Positions 1 through 6,815 of a DNA stretch of 10,939 bases are shown one piece after another (position 1 is the stretch's first letter; every line of letters begins with the position of its first letter). Made by a program: the position numbers and the translations under genes. The stretch is from Hyphomicrobiaceae bacterium (GTDB lineage Bacteria; Pseudomonadota; Alphaproteobacteria; Rhizobiales; Hyphomicrobiaceae). The notes below the pieces were generated by a model. That model did not search any database. It had not been told where the DNA came from and worked only from the letters and a program-made list of their open reading frames with translations. The stretch is from the NCBI GenBank assembly GCA_017353825.1, contig JAFMSC010000099.1, positions 1-10,939 of the forward strand. The letters are read 5' to 3'.

Positions 1-30
1 CTGGTCTGCGTCCGCCGTTGAGTTCACAAA

Positions 31-90
31 GCCTGCCAGAGTTGGGCCTGCCAGAGTTGGGCCTGCCAGAGTTGGGCCTGCCAGAGTTGA
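31..90. repeat. 15-bp tandem repeat, four copies
   Basis: Four head-to-tail copies of the 15-bp unit GCCTGCCAGAGTTGG occupy 31-45, 46-60, 61-75 and 76-90. The first three are identical and the fourth differs only in its last base (A for G). The unit length is a multiple of three, so any frame through it gives a pentapeptide repeat (Leu-Pro-Glu-Leu-Gly on the plus strand), but no surrounding gene is credible. The near-perfect identity suggests recent slippage expansion. Copy number may vary between strains. Confidence 0.95.
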
Positions 91-264
91 CGGGAGCGGG
101 CCGACCGACGAGTGTCGCAGCTCGCCAACGCCTTTGCTTGGCAAAACTCCAAACGACAGCCGTGCGCGTCAGCGCGAGCGCTCCGTGCATGGGCTTCCCT
201 CCGTGACACACAGCCCCGGCGGGGCAGGGCCGCCTCGTGTCGCAGGGAGCTTGCAATAAGAGTT

Positions 265-296
265 TTGCGTAAGTTTGCCGCAATTGTATTCAATTG
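265..296 (+). promoter_or_regulatory. Candidate promoter and CAATTG inverted repeat
   Basis: A possible sigma-70-like promoter for the kinase-regulator operon: TTGCGT at 265-270, a 16-base spacer, then TATTCA at 287-292, about 45 bases before the start codon. Two CAATTG hexamers (281-286 and 291-296) are separated by TATT and straddle the proposed -10 box, forming a perfect inverted repeat where a regulator could bind. The match to consensus is modest and the reading is an inference from base composition and spacing. Confidence 0.3.
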
Positions 297-338
297 TGAC
301 AGTCTCACGAGCGGTGGTTTCGCCGGGGATTTTGCCCA

Positions 339-2000
339 ATGATGCCCGTGGACTTGGCGGCAGCGGCCGCAGCAACGCTGGCGGATTTGGTGCAAGAGCG
401 CCGCCGCCTCTCCTTGCTCCTTTCCGGCCTCGACTTGATCGACCAGGGCATCACCGTGATGGACGGCGAGCTAAAGCTTGTCGCCGCGAGTCGCGGTCTC
501 TTCAAGTTGTTCCGGTCGGCACCGGAAATGTGGCGCGTCGGCACCCCATTCGCCGATTTCGTGCGCTACAACGCCCAGCGCGGAGAGTACGGCGAGGGCG
601 ACGTTGAGGAGATTGTGGCCAAGCACGTGAGCCTCGCCCGCCAATTTCACCCGCAAGACATGGAGCATGTCCGGCCGGACGGCACCATCATCGCCATCCG
701 GAGCTCGCCGCTGCCCAACGGGGGTTGCGTGACGACCTATACCGACGTTACGCAGCAGCGCGCGCATGCGCGCCTCGTCCGGGCACGCAGCGAGGAGCTT
801 GATCGTCGCGTACACGAGCGCACCGCCGAGCTCGAGGCTGTCAACGCTGAGCAGAAGCGCCTGGAGGCGGTGCTCGTGCATGCCCAGAAGATGGAGGCGG
901 TGGGCCAGCTGACAGGCGGACTGGCGCACGACTTCAACAACCTGCTTACGATCGTGATCAGCAACCTTGCGGTGATGCGCGATCACGCGGCGAAGGCGGG
1001 CATTATGGAGTTCGTGGAGCCCGCACTCGTCGCCGCTCATAAGGGTGCGGCCATCACGCGGCGCCTCTTGGCGTTTGCGCGCCGCCAAAGACTCGAGCCA
1101 CGTATCGTCGAGGTCAATAGTCTCATTGCCAATCTGCTGTCGCTGTCGCGTCATTCCCTGCCCTCGACGATCAGCATCTCAAAACAGCCGGCACCCTTCG
1201 AGCTCCACACGCGGGTAGACCCCGAGCAGCTCGAGCATGCCTTTCTCAACCTTGTGCTGAATGCCCGCGACGCCATGCCGGGAGGCGGCAGCCTGGTCGT
1301 GCACAGTGCAAGCCGGCTCGTTCACAACGCAGAAGCCGCCGAGCTTGAGCTTGCGCCGGGTCGATACGTCGAGATCCGCGTTGAGGATACCGGCAAGGGC
1401 ATGGACGAGACGACCCTTTTGCGGGTTTTCGAACCGTTCTTCACGAGCAAGCCGTTCGGCGCCGGTAGCGGCCTCGGCCTCTCGGTGGTCTACGGCTTCG
1501 TGAAGCAATCGGGGGGAGCCGTTCACATCAGCAGCGCGCCGGGAAGAGGTACGACGGTGACGCTGCTGCTGCCGGCGAGCCCGGCCCCGACTCGGCCCGA
1601 TGTGCACCAATCGCTTGGCGCACGCCAAAGCGCGGGCTCCTCACGTCTGGTGCTGCTGGTCGAGGACGATGCTGACGTGCGCACGGTCATCCGTCGCCAG
1701 CTTACCGACATCGGACACATGGTGATCGAGGCACGCGCCGGCGATGAAGCCCTGGCGATCATCGACGATGTTCCGGAGCTTTCGGTCCTGGTCTCCGACA
1801 TCGTCATGCCAGGCGACATCGACGGGCGGCGCCTTGCCCATCTCGCAAAGCAGAAGCGGCCCGGGCTTAGGGTGGTGCTCGTCACGGGGTATGCTGATGG
1901 ATTGGATGTTGGGGGTGGCCGGTATCGGTCGTTTACGGTGCTAAGGAAACCCTGTACCAAGGATGAGCTCGCTGCAGCCATTGAGACGGCACCACAGTAA
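339..2000 (+). CDS. PAS domain hybrid sensor histidine kinase
   Basis: 553-residue soluble hybrid kinase expected to autophosphorylate on His and pass phosphate to an Asp. Visible parts: PAS-7-type sensor domain (about 32-140), a charged helical linker (141-185), the dimerisation/phosphoacceptor helix with the HDFNN motif (His197), and an HATPase_c domain with N box (Asn304, Asn308), G1 box (Asp350-Thr-Gly-Lys-Gly), F box (FEPFF) and G2 box (GSGLGL, 377-382). A C-terminal receiver (about 436-550) has acidic residues 442-444, acceptor Asp487 in SDIVMPG, Thr516 and Lys537. No signal peptide or membrane helix is seen, so the signal is probably cytosolic; the ligand cannot be predicted. Two adjacent ATGs (339, 342) could start it; a weak GGGGA lies at 325-329. 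Its stop overlaps the start of the response regulator gene. Confidence 0.93.
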   Translation: MMPVDLAAAAAATLADLVQERRRLSLLLSGLDLIDQGITVMDGELKLVAASRGLFKLFRSAPEMWRVGTPFADFVRYNAQRGEYGEGDVEEIVAKHVSLARQFHPQDMEHVRPDGTIIAIRSSPLPNGGCVTTYTDVTQQRAHARLVRARSEELDRRVHERTAELEAVNAEQKRLEAVLVHAQKMEAVGQLTGGLAHDFNNLLTIVISNLAVMRDHAAKAGIMEFVEPALVAAHKGAAITRRLLAFARRQRLEPRIVEVNSLIANLLSLSRHSLPSTISISKQPAPFELHTRVDPEQLEHAFLNLVLNARDAMPGGGSLVVHSASRLVHNAEAAELELAPGRYVEIRVEDTGKGMDETTLLRVFEPFFTSKPFGAGSGLGLSVVYGFVKQSGGAVHISSAPGRGTTVTLLLPASPAPTRPDVHQSLGARQSAGSSRLVLLVEDDADVRTVIRRQLTDIGHMVIEARAGDEALAIIDDVPELSVLVSDIVMPGDIDGRRLAHLAKQKRPGLRVVLVTGYADGLDVGGGRYRSFTVLRKPCTKDELAAAIETAPQ

Positions 2001-2728
2001 TGGATAGTCCCGAAGCCACGCGGCAGTCCGAGGGCCGGATCGTCTACGTCGTTGAGGACCACGACGAGATCGGACGTCTGGTCTGCGCAGCACTCGATCA
2101 GCATGGGTTTCGCTCGGAGCACTTCAGGACCGGGACAAACTTCCTGCAATCTCTGAGGAAGAAGGCGCCGGCGATCTCCGTGATCGACCTCGGTCTTCCG
2201 GACTTGGACGGCCTTCACCTCGTACGCCAAGTGCAGGCGGTCTCCGACAGCGCTATCCTTATCCTAACAGGCCGGCAGAGCGTGGACGACCGCATTCTCT
2301 GTCTGGAGCTCGGCGCCGACGACTATATGGTCAAACCATTTGAGCCGCGCGAGGTCGTCGCCCGCGTCAACACGATTCTGAGGCGACTGGAGCGGGGCAG
2401 CGACCCGAAAAAGGGCACCCACAAGTGCGCCCGGTTCGGGGGCTGGACGTTCGAGGAGAGCTGCAACCGCCTGACACGACCGGGAGGTGAGGAGGTTGAG
2501 CTGTCGGTTGCCGAGGCCCGCCTGCTTGCCACCCTCCTCAGGCATCCCAATCGCATCCTAACTCGGGGAGCCCTGCTGGGCGACGGCGACCGCGAGCCCC
2601 TCGAGCGGAGCATCGACGCACGGATCTCGCGGCTCAGGCGGAAACTCTCGGACGAGGACGGTCAGGAGCTGATCAAGACCGTCTACGGTGCAGGCTACAT
2701 GCTGGTCGCAAAAGTGGAATGGGAGTAG
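2000..2728 (+). CDS. OmpR/PhoB-family response regulator
   Basis: 242-residue DNA-binding response regulator. The receiver domain (about 13-128) has the acidic pair Glu19-Asp20, acceptor Asp63 in VIDLGLPDLDG, Thr90 and Lys112 in the MVKPF motif, so all phosphotransfer residues are present. The C-terminal winged helix (about 145-237) ends with the typical recognition-helix and wing pattern (RSIDARISRLRRKL, then VYGAGYML). The ATG overlaps the kinase stop by one base (TAATG), and no strong ribosome binding site precedes it, so translation is probably coupled to the kinase. The pair should be cognate, although the kinase also carries its own receiver. Target genes are not evident in the window. 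Confidence 0.94.
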   Translation: MDSPEATRQSEGRIVYVVEDHDEIGRLVCAALDQHGFRSEHFRTGTNFLQSLRKKAPAISVIDLGLPDLDGLHLVRQVQAVSDSAILILTGRQSVDDRILCLELGADDYMVKPFEPREVVARVNTILRRLERGSDPKKGTHKCARFGGWTFEESCNRLTRPGGEEVELSVAEARLLATLLRHPNRILTRGALLGDGDREPLERSIDARISRLRRKLSDEDGQELIKTVYGAGYMLVAKVEWE

Positions 2729-2744
2729 CGCGCTCCGAAGAGGG

Positions 2745-2789
2745 CTCGCGTCCTTGCTGCGGACCGAGACGGCAGAGCGAGGACGCGAG
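2745..2789. terminator. Long hairpin between convergent genes
   Basis: Bases 2745-2758 pair with 2776-2789 over 14 positions with one non-Watson-Crick position (T2755 opposite G2779), leaving a 17-base loop. It lies in the 75-bp gap between the response regulator stop and the stop of the convergent lipoprotein gene, where a bidirectional terminator is expected. No T-tract follows on either strand, so it is not a classical intrinsic terminator; it could instead act as a transcript 3'-end stabiliser. Confidence 0.5.
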
Positions 2790-2803
2790 AGAGGGGGCCG
2801 CCT

Positions 2804-4084
2804 CTACTCCAGCGCCTTGAACAGGCGGAACCCGCCGCTGGAGGTGGCAGCGGCGGTAGGGGTGTCGGGGGCGCTGGGGACGGCTTCGACCACCGCGGAG
2901 CCCGCCGTTTGCACCTCCAGGATGGCTAGCGATCGATCGGTGGTACCGTCGGGTAGCAGCCGGTAGGCGCCGTCAATGCCCGCAAATCCGCCGGCCCGTG
3001 TCAGCGCTGCGGCCGAGAACCTCTGCGATGAGGCTCCCGCCAGCGCGATAGCCAGGTTCACCGCGTCATAAGCCAGGCCGGCGATGCGCGGCGCTGCCGC
3101 CTGGTAGGCCTTGGCATACTTCTGGGCGAAGTCGCTCCACCCGCGCGGGTCCGGCCCCGGATACCAGGCGCCGACCAGGGCGGCGTCATGCCCGGCGTTG
3201 GGGTAGTCCATGCCGCCGGTGCCCAACAGCTTCACCTTGCCCGTGTCGATCTTGGCCTGCGGCAGCAGCCGAGCCACAAGCTCCAGATACTCCTGCCCGC
3301 CGGGAATGAACAAGGCATCCACGGGTTCGCCCCCGGCTTGCGCGGTGGCGATATCAATGCCGATCTTTCGCAAGGGCGCGACCATGGCGTTGGCGTTGGG
3401 CGGATAGATCTCCAGCGCTGCCACCCAGCCGCCCTCGCGCGTCACCGCCGCGCGGAACACCGGCTCCACCAGCTTGCCGAAGGCGTCCTGCGGAATGAGG
3501 GCGGCATAGCGTTTCATGCCGCGCTTGGCGGCATAGGCGACGATGCGTTCGACTTCCGGCGTCGGCTGAAAACTCAACAGGTAGACGCCGTTGCCGGCCA
3601 CCTGCCGGTCGCTGGAGAACGCCACCACCGGCACCTGCGCCTGGCGCGCGACAGGGGCCACCGCCGCTACGGACTTGGCATAGAGCGGACCGAGGATCAG
3701 GGAGGCTCCTCGCTTTACGACGTCCTCCGCCGCGGCCTTGGCGCCCTCAGGGGTGCCCTTGTCGTCCTTGACCATCAGCTCCAGGCTGCGATTGTCGCGC
3801 TCGAACAGAGCGAGCTCGGCGGCCTGCTTGAGGCTGCGGGCGATAACGCCCGGATTTCCCTGGCTGGAGAGCGGCACCAGAATGGCGACTTTCACGGGGG
3901 TCACCGGTGGTGGATCGAGCGTCACCGGGGCCAGTGCCAACCCGGGGCCAGTGGCGGTGCACCCGCCTAACAACAGAGCGCCGGCCAGCACGGCTGGAAC
4001 ACCCCGTGCGATCGCCGCAACGCGACGCTCTCCAGCAACGCTTAGCACCGATCGGCCCCCCGGCCAGCCCCCAACTGGCTCCAC
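2804..4084 (-). CDS. LpoA-like periplasmic-binding-fold lipoprotein
   Basis: 426-residue putative penicillin-binding-protein activator (LpoA/COG3107-like, type I periplasmic-binding fold related to Leu/Ile/Val-binding proteins). A signal peptide ends in a lipobox, LLLGGC, with Cys42 as the lipidated residue, followed by a Pro-rich linker. The binding fold starts at about 63 (VKVAILVPLSSQGNPGV) and runs to about 392 with motifs such as LGPLYAKSVAAVAPVA and VPVVAFSSD. Known family members are tethered in the cell envelope and stimulate peptidoglycan synthases, or bind small solutes; which applies here is inference. It is divergent from rsmI, an arrangement common in Proteobacteria and supporting the LpoA-like reading. 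The start is uncertain: GTG at 4084 gives a long N-terminus without a clear ribosome site, while an in-frame GTG at 4048 gives a more usual signal peptide of about 29 residues. Confidence 0.85.
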   Translation of the reverse strand: MEPVGGWPGGRSVLSVAGERRVAAIARGVPAVLAGALLLGGCTATGPGLALAPVTLDPPPVTPVKVAILVPLSSQGNPGVIARSLKQAAELALFERDNRSLELMVKDDKGTPEGAKAAAEDVVKRGASLILGPLYAKSVAAVAPVARQAQVPVVAFSSDRQVAGNGVYLLSFQPTPEVERIVAYAAKRGMKRYAALIPQDAFGKLVEPVFRAAVTREGGWVAALEIYPPNANAMVAPLRKIGIDIATAQAGGEPVDALFIPGGQEYLELVARLLPQAKIDTGKVKLLGTGGMDYPNAGHDAALVGAWYPGPDPRGWSDFAQKYAKAYQAAAPRIAGLAYDAVNLAIALAGASSQRFSAAALTRAGGFAGIDGAYRLLPDGTTDRSLAILEVQTAGSAVVEAVPSAPDTPTAAATSSGGFRLFKALE

Positions 4085-4231
4085 CTAACGGCGGGAACAA
4101 GGCAGGGCGAGGGCAAAGGCGAAGCTTTGCGTCCCGACCCGGCTACCGCGCCGCGCCCGGCCTGGGCTAATCTGCCCGCCTTGTAAAAGTCGCGAGCGAA
4201 GCGAGGTTCCGCCCTGGAGACGAGCGAAGCC
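4085..4231. promoter_or_regulatory. Divergent intergenic region, lipoprotein gene and rsmI
   Basis: This 147-bp gap must carry promoters for both the leftward lipoprotein gene and the rightward rsmI operon. I see no good -35/-10 pair. It contains an inverted repeat GCAAAG-N6-CTTTGC (4113-4118 and 4125-4130) and a direct repeat of CGAGCGAAGC (4193-4202 and 4221-4230), the second copy ending just before the rsmI start codon. Neither has a known role. Confidence 0.35.
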
Positions 4232-5143
4232 ATGGCACCGGTGGCGCGGCGCGCCGCGGATCAGCTTGGCGTGCTGCTGGCGCAGGCCTTGCCGGCCGGG
4301 CTCTACCTGGTGGCGACGCCCATCGGCAACCTTGGCGACATCACGCTGAGAGCGCTCGCGACGCTGGCGCGGGCCAACGTTCTGTGCTGCGAGGACACGC
4401 GCCACAGCGCCACGCTTCTCGCCCACTTTGCCATTTCGCGCCCGTTGCGGCCCTACCACGAGCACAACGCCCAGCGCGAGCGGCCACGTATGCTGGCCGA
4501 GCTGGCGGCTGGCAAATCGGTGGCCCTCATCAGCGATGCCGGCACGCCGCTCGTGTCCGACCCCGGCTATAAGCTGGTGCGCGAGGCGCTCGCCGCCGGG
4601 CACCGCGTGGTTAGCCTGCCTGGGCCAAGCGCGGCCCTGGCGGCGCTCACCAGCGCGGGGCTCGCGACCGACACGTTCCTCTTCGCCGGCTTCCTGCCAG
4701 CGCGCGCGAGCGCCCGTCGTACTCGCCTCGCCGAGCTCAAGGACGTGCAGGCCACGCTGGTCTTCTTCGAGGCGCCCTCGCGGCTTGCCGAGAGCCTCGC
4801 GGACATCGGCCAGGTCCTCGGCGCGCGGGATGCCGCCGTGGCGCGCGAGCTGACCAAGCTCTACGAGGAGGTGCGCCGCGGCACCCCCGCTGAACTCGCC
4901 GGGTGGGCTGCGGAGGCAAGACCCAGGGGCGAGATGGTGGTGCTGTTGGGCCCCCCCCTGCCCCAGACGGTGACCGATGAGGCCATTGCTGCTAAATTGA
5001 CAACAATGCTCTCTGTGATGAGTCTCAGCGAAGCGGCAAAAGCCACCGCGGACGATCTCGGCATCGCGAAGGCGCGCGCCTACGACATTGGCGTGGCGCT
5101 GAAGCGGCGTGCCACGGGATCGTCCGGCGCCGAGACTGCCTGA
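4232..5143 (+). CDS. rsmI: 16S rRNA (cytidine(1402)-2'-O)-methyltransferase RsmI
   Basis: 303-residue SAM-dependent methyltransferase of the tetrapyrrole-methylase fold that 2'-O-methylates C1402 of 16S rRNA in the decoding centre. Diagnostic motifs are present: LYLVATPIGNLGDITLRAL (24-42), CEDTRHSATLL (53-63), YHEHNAQRE (75-83), ISDAGTPLVSDPGY (100-113) and LPGPSAALAALTSAGL (129-144). The C-terminal helical part ends in KARAYDIGVALKR, as in the family. The length is normal with a slight N-terminal extension. The ATG at 4232 is preceded by GGAG some 13 bases upstream, so the ribosome site is weak. A run of eight C at 4951-4958 lies inside the gene, in frame. In many Proteobacteria yraN follows rsmI; here a MoaD-like gene follows 36 bp later, on the same strand. 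Confidence 0.96.
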   Translation: MAPVARRAADQLGVLLAQALPAGLYLVATPIGNLGDITLRALATLARANVLCCEDTRHSATLLAHFAISRPLRPYHEHNAQRERPRMLAELAAGKSVALISDAGTPLVSDPGYKLVREALAAGHRVVSLPGPSAALAALTSAGLATDTFLFAGFLPARASARRTRLAELKDVQATLVFFEAPSRLAESLADIGQVLGARDAAVARELTKLYEEVRRGTPAELAGWAAEARPRGEMVVLLGPPLPQTVTDEAIAAKLTTMLSVMSLSEAAKATADDLGIAKARAYDIGVALKRRATGSSGAETA

Positions 5144-5179
5144 GGAGGAGCGCCAACGCGGAGCACCAAAGAGGAGCAC

Positions 5180-5425
5180 ATGGCTCACGTGACCTTGACC
5201 GGCAACCTGCGCCAGTTCACCGGCGGCGTCGCCGAGATGGACGTGGAGGCGGCGAGCGTGCGCCAGCTGTTCGCGCACTTGAGCCGCGACTTCCCGGCGC
5301 TGGCTCCGCACCTGGAGCAGGGCCTGGCGGTGGCCATCGACGGCCAGATCTACCAGGACGCCCTTTTCCAGGAGATCGCGGCGGGGAGCGAGGTCCACAT
5401 CCTGCCGCAGATCGCAGGCGGGTGA
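5180..5425 (+). CDS. MoaD/ThiS-family ubiquitin-like protein
   Basis: 81-residue protein of the beta-grasp MoaD/ThiS family. It begins with a short beta-strand pattern (HVTLTGNLRQF), has the helix SVRQLFAHLSRDFPALAPHL, then VAIDGQIYQD, and ends EVHILPQIAGG. The terminal Gly-Gly at the exact C-terminus is the feature that is adenylated and thiocarboxylated in known sulfur carriers, so a carrier or modifier role is possible. No moeB/E1-like, moaE or thiazole gene is in the window, so the pathway is unknown. A good GAGGAG site (5171-5176) lies three bases from the ATG. The last codons overlap the start of the DUF1194 gene (GTGA), implying coupled expression. Confidence 0.86.
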   Translation: MAHVTLTGNLRQFTGGVAEMDVEAASVRQLFAHLSRDFPALAPHLEQGLAVAIDGQIYQDALFQEIAAGSEVHILPQIAGG

Positions 5426-6159
5426 GCCCCGTGGCTGGCCGCCTTGCCGTGCTGCTTGGCGTCGTCCTCGCCGCCTTCGTGCTGGCTGTGGGCAGCAGCG
5501 TGTCCGCCGTGGCTCAGGCGGTGGTGGATCTGCAACTGGTGCTCGCCGTCGACGTCTCGGGCAGTGTCAGCGACGACCGCTTCAAGCTGCAGCAACAGGG
5601 CTACGTCCAGGCGTTTCGCAACTGGCGCGTGATCGAGGCGATCCGGGCGGGGTCGTCGCGGGCCATTGTCGTGACCATGGCGCAATGGACGGGCCCGTCG
5701 CAGCAGGCGCAGGTGGTGCCGTGGATGGTGATCACCGACGAGGCCTCCGCCGCCACGCTGGCGGACGCCATCGAGCGCACCACGCGCCAGCTCTACGGTG
5801 GCGGCACCTCCATCAGCGGCGCCATCGACTACGCCGTGACGCTGTTCCCCCAGAGCGGGGCCACGGGCGGCCGGCAGGTGATCGACGTGTCGGGCGACGG
5901 CGCCAACAACCGCGGCCGCCCTGCTGCGGAAGCTCGCGACGACGCGGTGCGTGAGGGCGTCACCATCAACGGCTTGCCGATCCTGGCCCTCGAGCCGGGC
6001 CTCGACCAGTACTACCTCACGAACGTCATCGGCGGCCCCAACGCTTTCTCCATCGTGGCCGAGTCCTACGAGACCTTCGCCGAGGCCGTGCTCAAGAAGC
6101 TCATCACCGAGATCGCGGGCACCGAAACCGAACCACCGCCGAAATCTCCCGCCGAGTGA
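5422..6159 (+). CDS. Exported DUF1194 (VWA-type) protein
   Basis: 245-residue protein matching the DUF1194 family, a von Willebrand factor A-like domain of unknown function. An N-terminal hydrophobic segment (about 7-30) with an Ala-X-Ala site (AQA, 31-33) looks like a Sec signal peptide, so it is probably periplasmic or secreted. The VWA metal site (MIDAS) is complete: DVSGS (Asp44, Ser46, Ser48), Thr129 in GGGTSISG, and Asp159 in VSGDGANN. Metal-dependent protein binding is therefore plausible; the partner is unknown. Its GTG start at 5422 overlaps the stop of the MoaD-like gene by four bases (GTGA). A second in-frame GTG at 5431 is possible but would shorten the signal peptide. The C-terminal tail is Pro/Glu-rich. 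Confidence 0.9.
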   Translation: MSPVAGRLAVLLGVVLAAFVLAVGSSVSAVAQAVVDLQLVLAVDVSGSVSDDRFKLQQQGYVQAFRNWRVIEAIRAGSSRAIVVTMAQWTGPSQQAQVVPWMVITDEASAATLADAIERTTRQLYGGGTSISGAIDYAVTLFPQSGATGGRQVIDVSGDGANNRGRPAAEARDDAVREGVTINGLPILALEPGLDQYYLTNVIGGPNAFSIVAESYETFAEAVLKKLITEIAGTETEPPPKSPAE

Positions 6160-6217
6160 AAGCTGCAGCGCGCCAGCCTAGCAGAGCCGATCGAACGACG
6201 GACAGTGCACGAGGATG

Positions 6218-6248
6218 GAGAGAGCGAGATGCTAGCCGCTGCTCTCTC
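6218..6248 (+). terminator. Hairpin after the DUF1194 gene
   Basis: GAGAGAGC (6218-6225) pairs perfectly with GCTCTCTC (6241-6248) around a 15-base loop that itself contains the palindrome GCTAGC. It lies about 60 bp after the stop of the DUF1194 gene and could end the rsmI operon transcript. No T-tract follows. The rest of the 251-bp gap (6160-6410) shows no gene, and no convincing promoter for the downstream Kazal-type gene. Confidence 0.35.
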
Positions 6249-6410
6249 ATGATCCGCCATCGAGGTCGGCCGTCCACCCGCCACGGCTGAACATCCGTCT
6301 CGGCAGAATGGATCGGCATGCGGCGCGAGGGTTGCGCGATCAACGCCAGGGTCATACGATGAGCGCCGCACGCAGAGCCCTGCGCCTGTCCTCGTCGGGG
6401 AGCGGACGAA

Positions 6411-6746
6411 ATGGGGACCATCGCCATGAGGGGAGCCCTGCTTGCCGTCGCAGGTGTTGTGCTGGCACTCTTGGCTGCGCCGCGAAGCTGGGCAGAGGTG
6501 GCCCAGGCCGGGCAAGCGTGCGGACGCCGCGCCGTCTGCGACACCGGCCTGTGGTGCGATCCCAAACCCGGCTCCTGCCCCCGTGGGCCGTCGGCCGGCA
6601 TTTGCAGGCGGGGGCGGAGGCTGCTTTGCGAGGCTCTCTACAAGCCGGTTTGCGGCTGCGATGGAAAGACCTACGGCAATGACTGTGAGCGGCAGGGCCA
6701 TCGCATCGGCAAGGCCCACGACGGCGCATGCCCAGGGGGACGGTGA
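6411..6746 (+). CDS. Exported Kazal-type protease inhibitor-like protein
   Basis: 111-residue protein with a signal peptide (hydrophobic 8-24, probable cleavage near SWA at 26-28) and ten cysteines in the mature part (37, 43, 49, 56, 65, 73, 81, 83, 92, 107), implying a disulfide-rich exported domain. Residues 73-107 carry the Kazal signature: Cys, seven residues, then CGCDGKTYGNDC, with the last Cys at 107. Residues 37-65 form a cysteine-rich module (ACG...GLWC...GSC...GIC) that often precedes Kazal motifs in bacterial secreted proteins. Kazal domains inhibit serine proteases by inserting a loop in the active site; inhibition here is inference. The ATG at 6411 follows GGGGAGCGGA at 6397-6406; an ATG at 6426 is an alternative. 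The gene is convergent with the hydrolase gene. Confidence 0.82.
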   Translation: MGTIAMRGALLAVAGVVLALLAAPRSWAEVAQAGQACGRRAVCDTGLWCDPKPGSCPRGPSAGICRRGRRLLCEALYKPVCGCDGKTYGNDCERQGHRIGKAHDGACPGGR

Positions 6747-6815
6747 GTTCATCCAGCCGCCTCATGCCTACCGCGGCGGTCATCGGGAAACGGGCTCGGC
6801 ATGTCAGGTGGCGTT

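Larger units (their letters stand above)
1..338. other. Intergenic region upstream of the kinase gene
   Basis: No convincing gene is seen here. Open frames exist on both strands, but their translations are compositionally biased and match no family I know. One plus-strand frame reads from base 1 to a TGA at 19-21, so the window could begin with the last codons of an upstream gene; six codons are too few to judge. The stretch holds a 15-bp tandem repeat (31-90). Around 245-300 it becomes clearly AT-richer than its surroundings, as expected for a promoter region serving the two-component genes. Confidence 0.6.

Noticed and set aside
31..90. Possible CRISPR array
   Set aside because: The 15-bp units are directly adjacent with no spacers, so this is a simple tandem repeat.
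18..206. 62-residue plus-strand frame containing LPELG repeats
   Set aside because: It begins with TTG without a ribosome site, and apart from the tandem repeat shows no domain or signal sequence.
1523..2230. 235-residue minus-strand frame spanning the kinase-regulator junction
   Set aside because: It lies opposite the receiver domains of both two-component genes, is low-complexity and has no recognisable motif.
3188..3970. 260-residue plus-strand frame opposite the lipoprotein gene
   Set aside because: The minus strand encodes a coherent lipobox and periplasmic-binding fold. The plus-strand product looks like a GC-rich shadow.
4085..5398. 437-residue open frame on the minus strand opposite rsmI and the MoaD-like gene
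   Set aside because: It is an antisense shadow in high-GC DNA. The plus strand carries unmistakable RsmI and MoaD-like motifs, while this translation is rich in Arg, Gly and His and matches no family.
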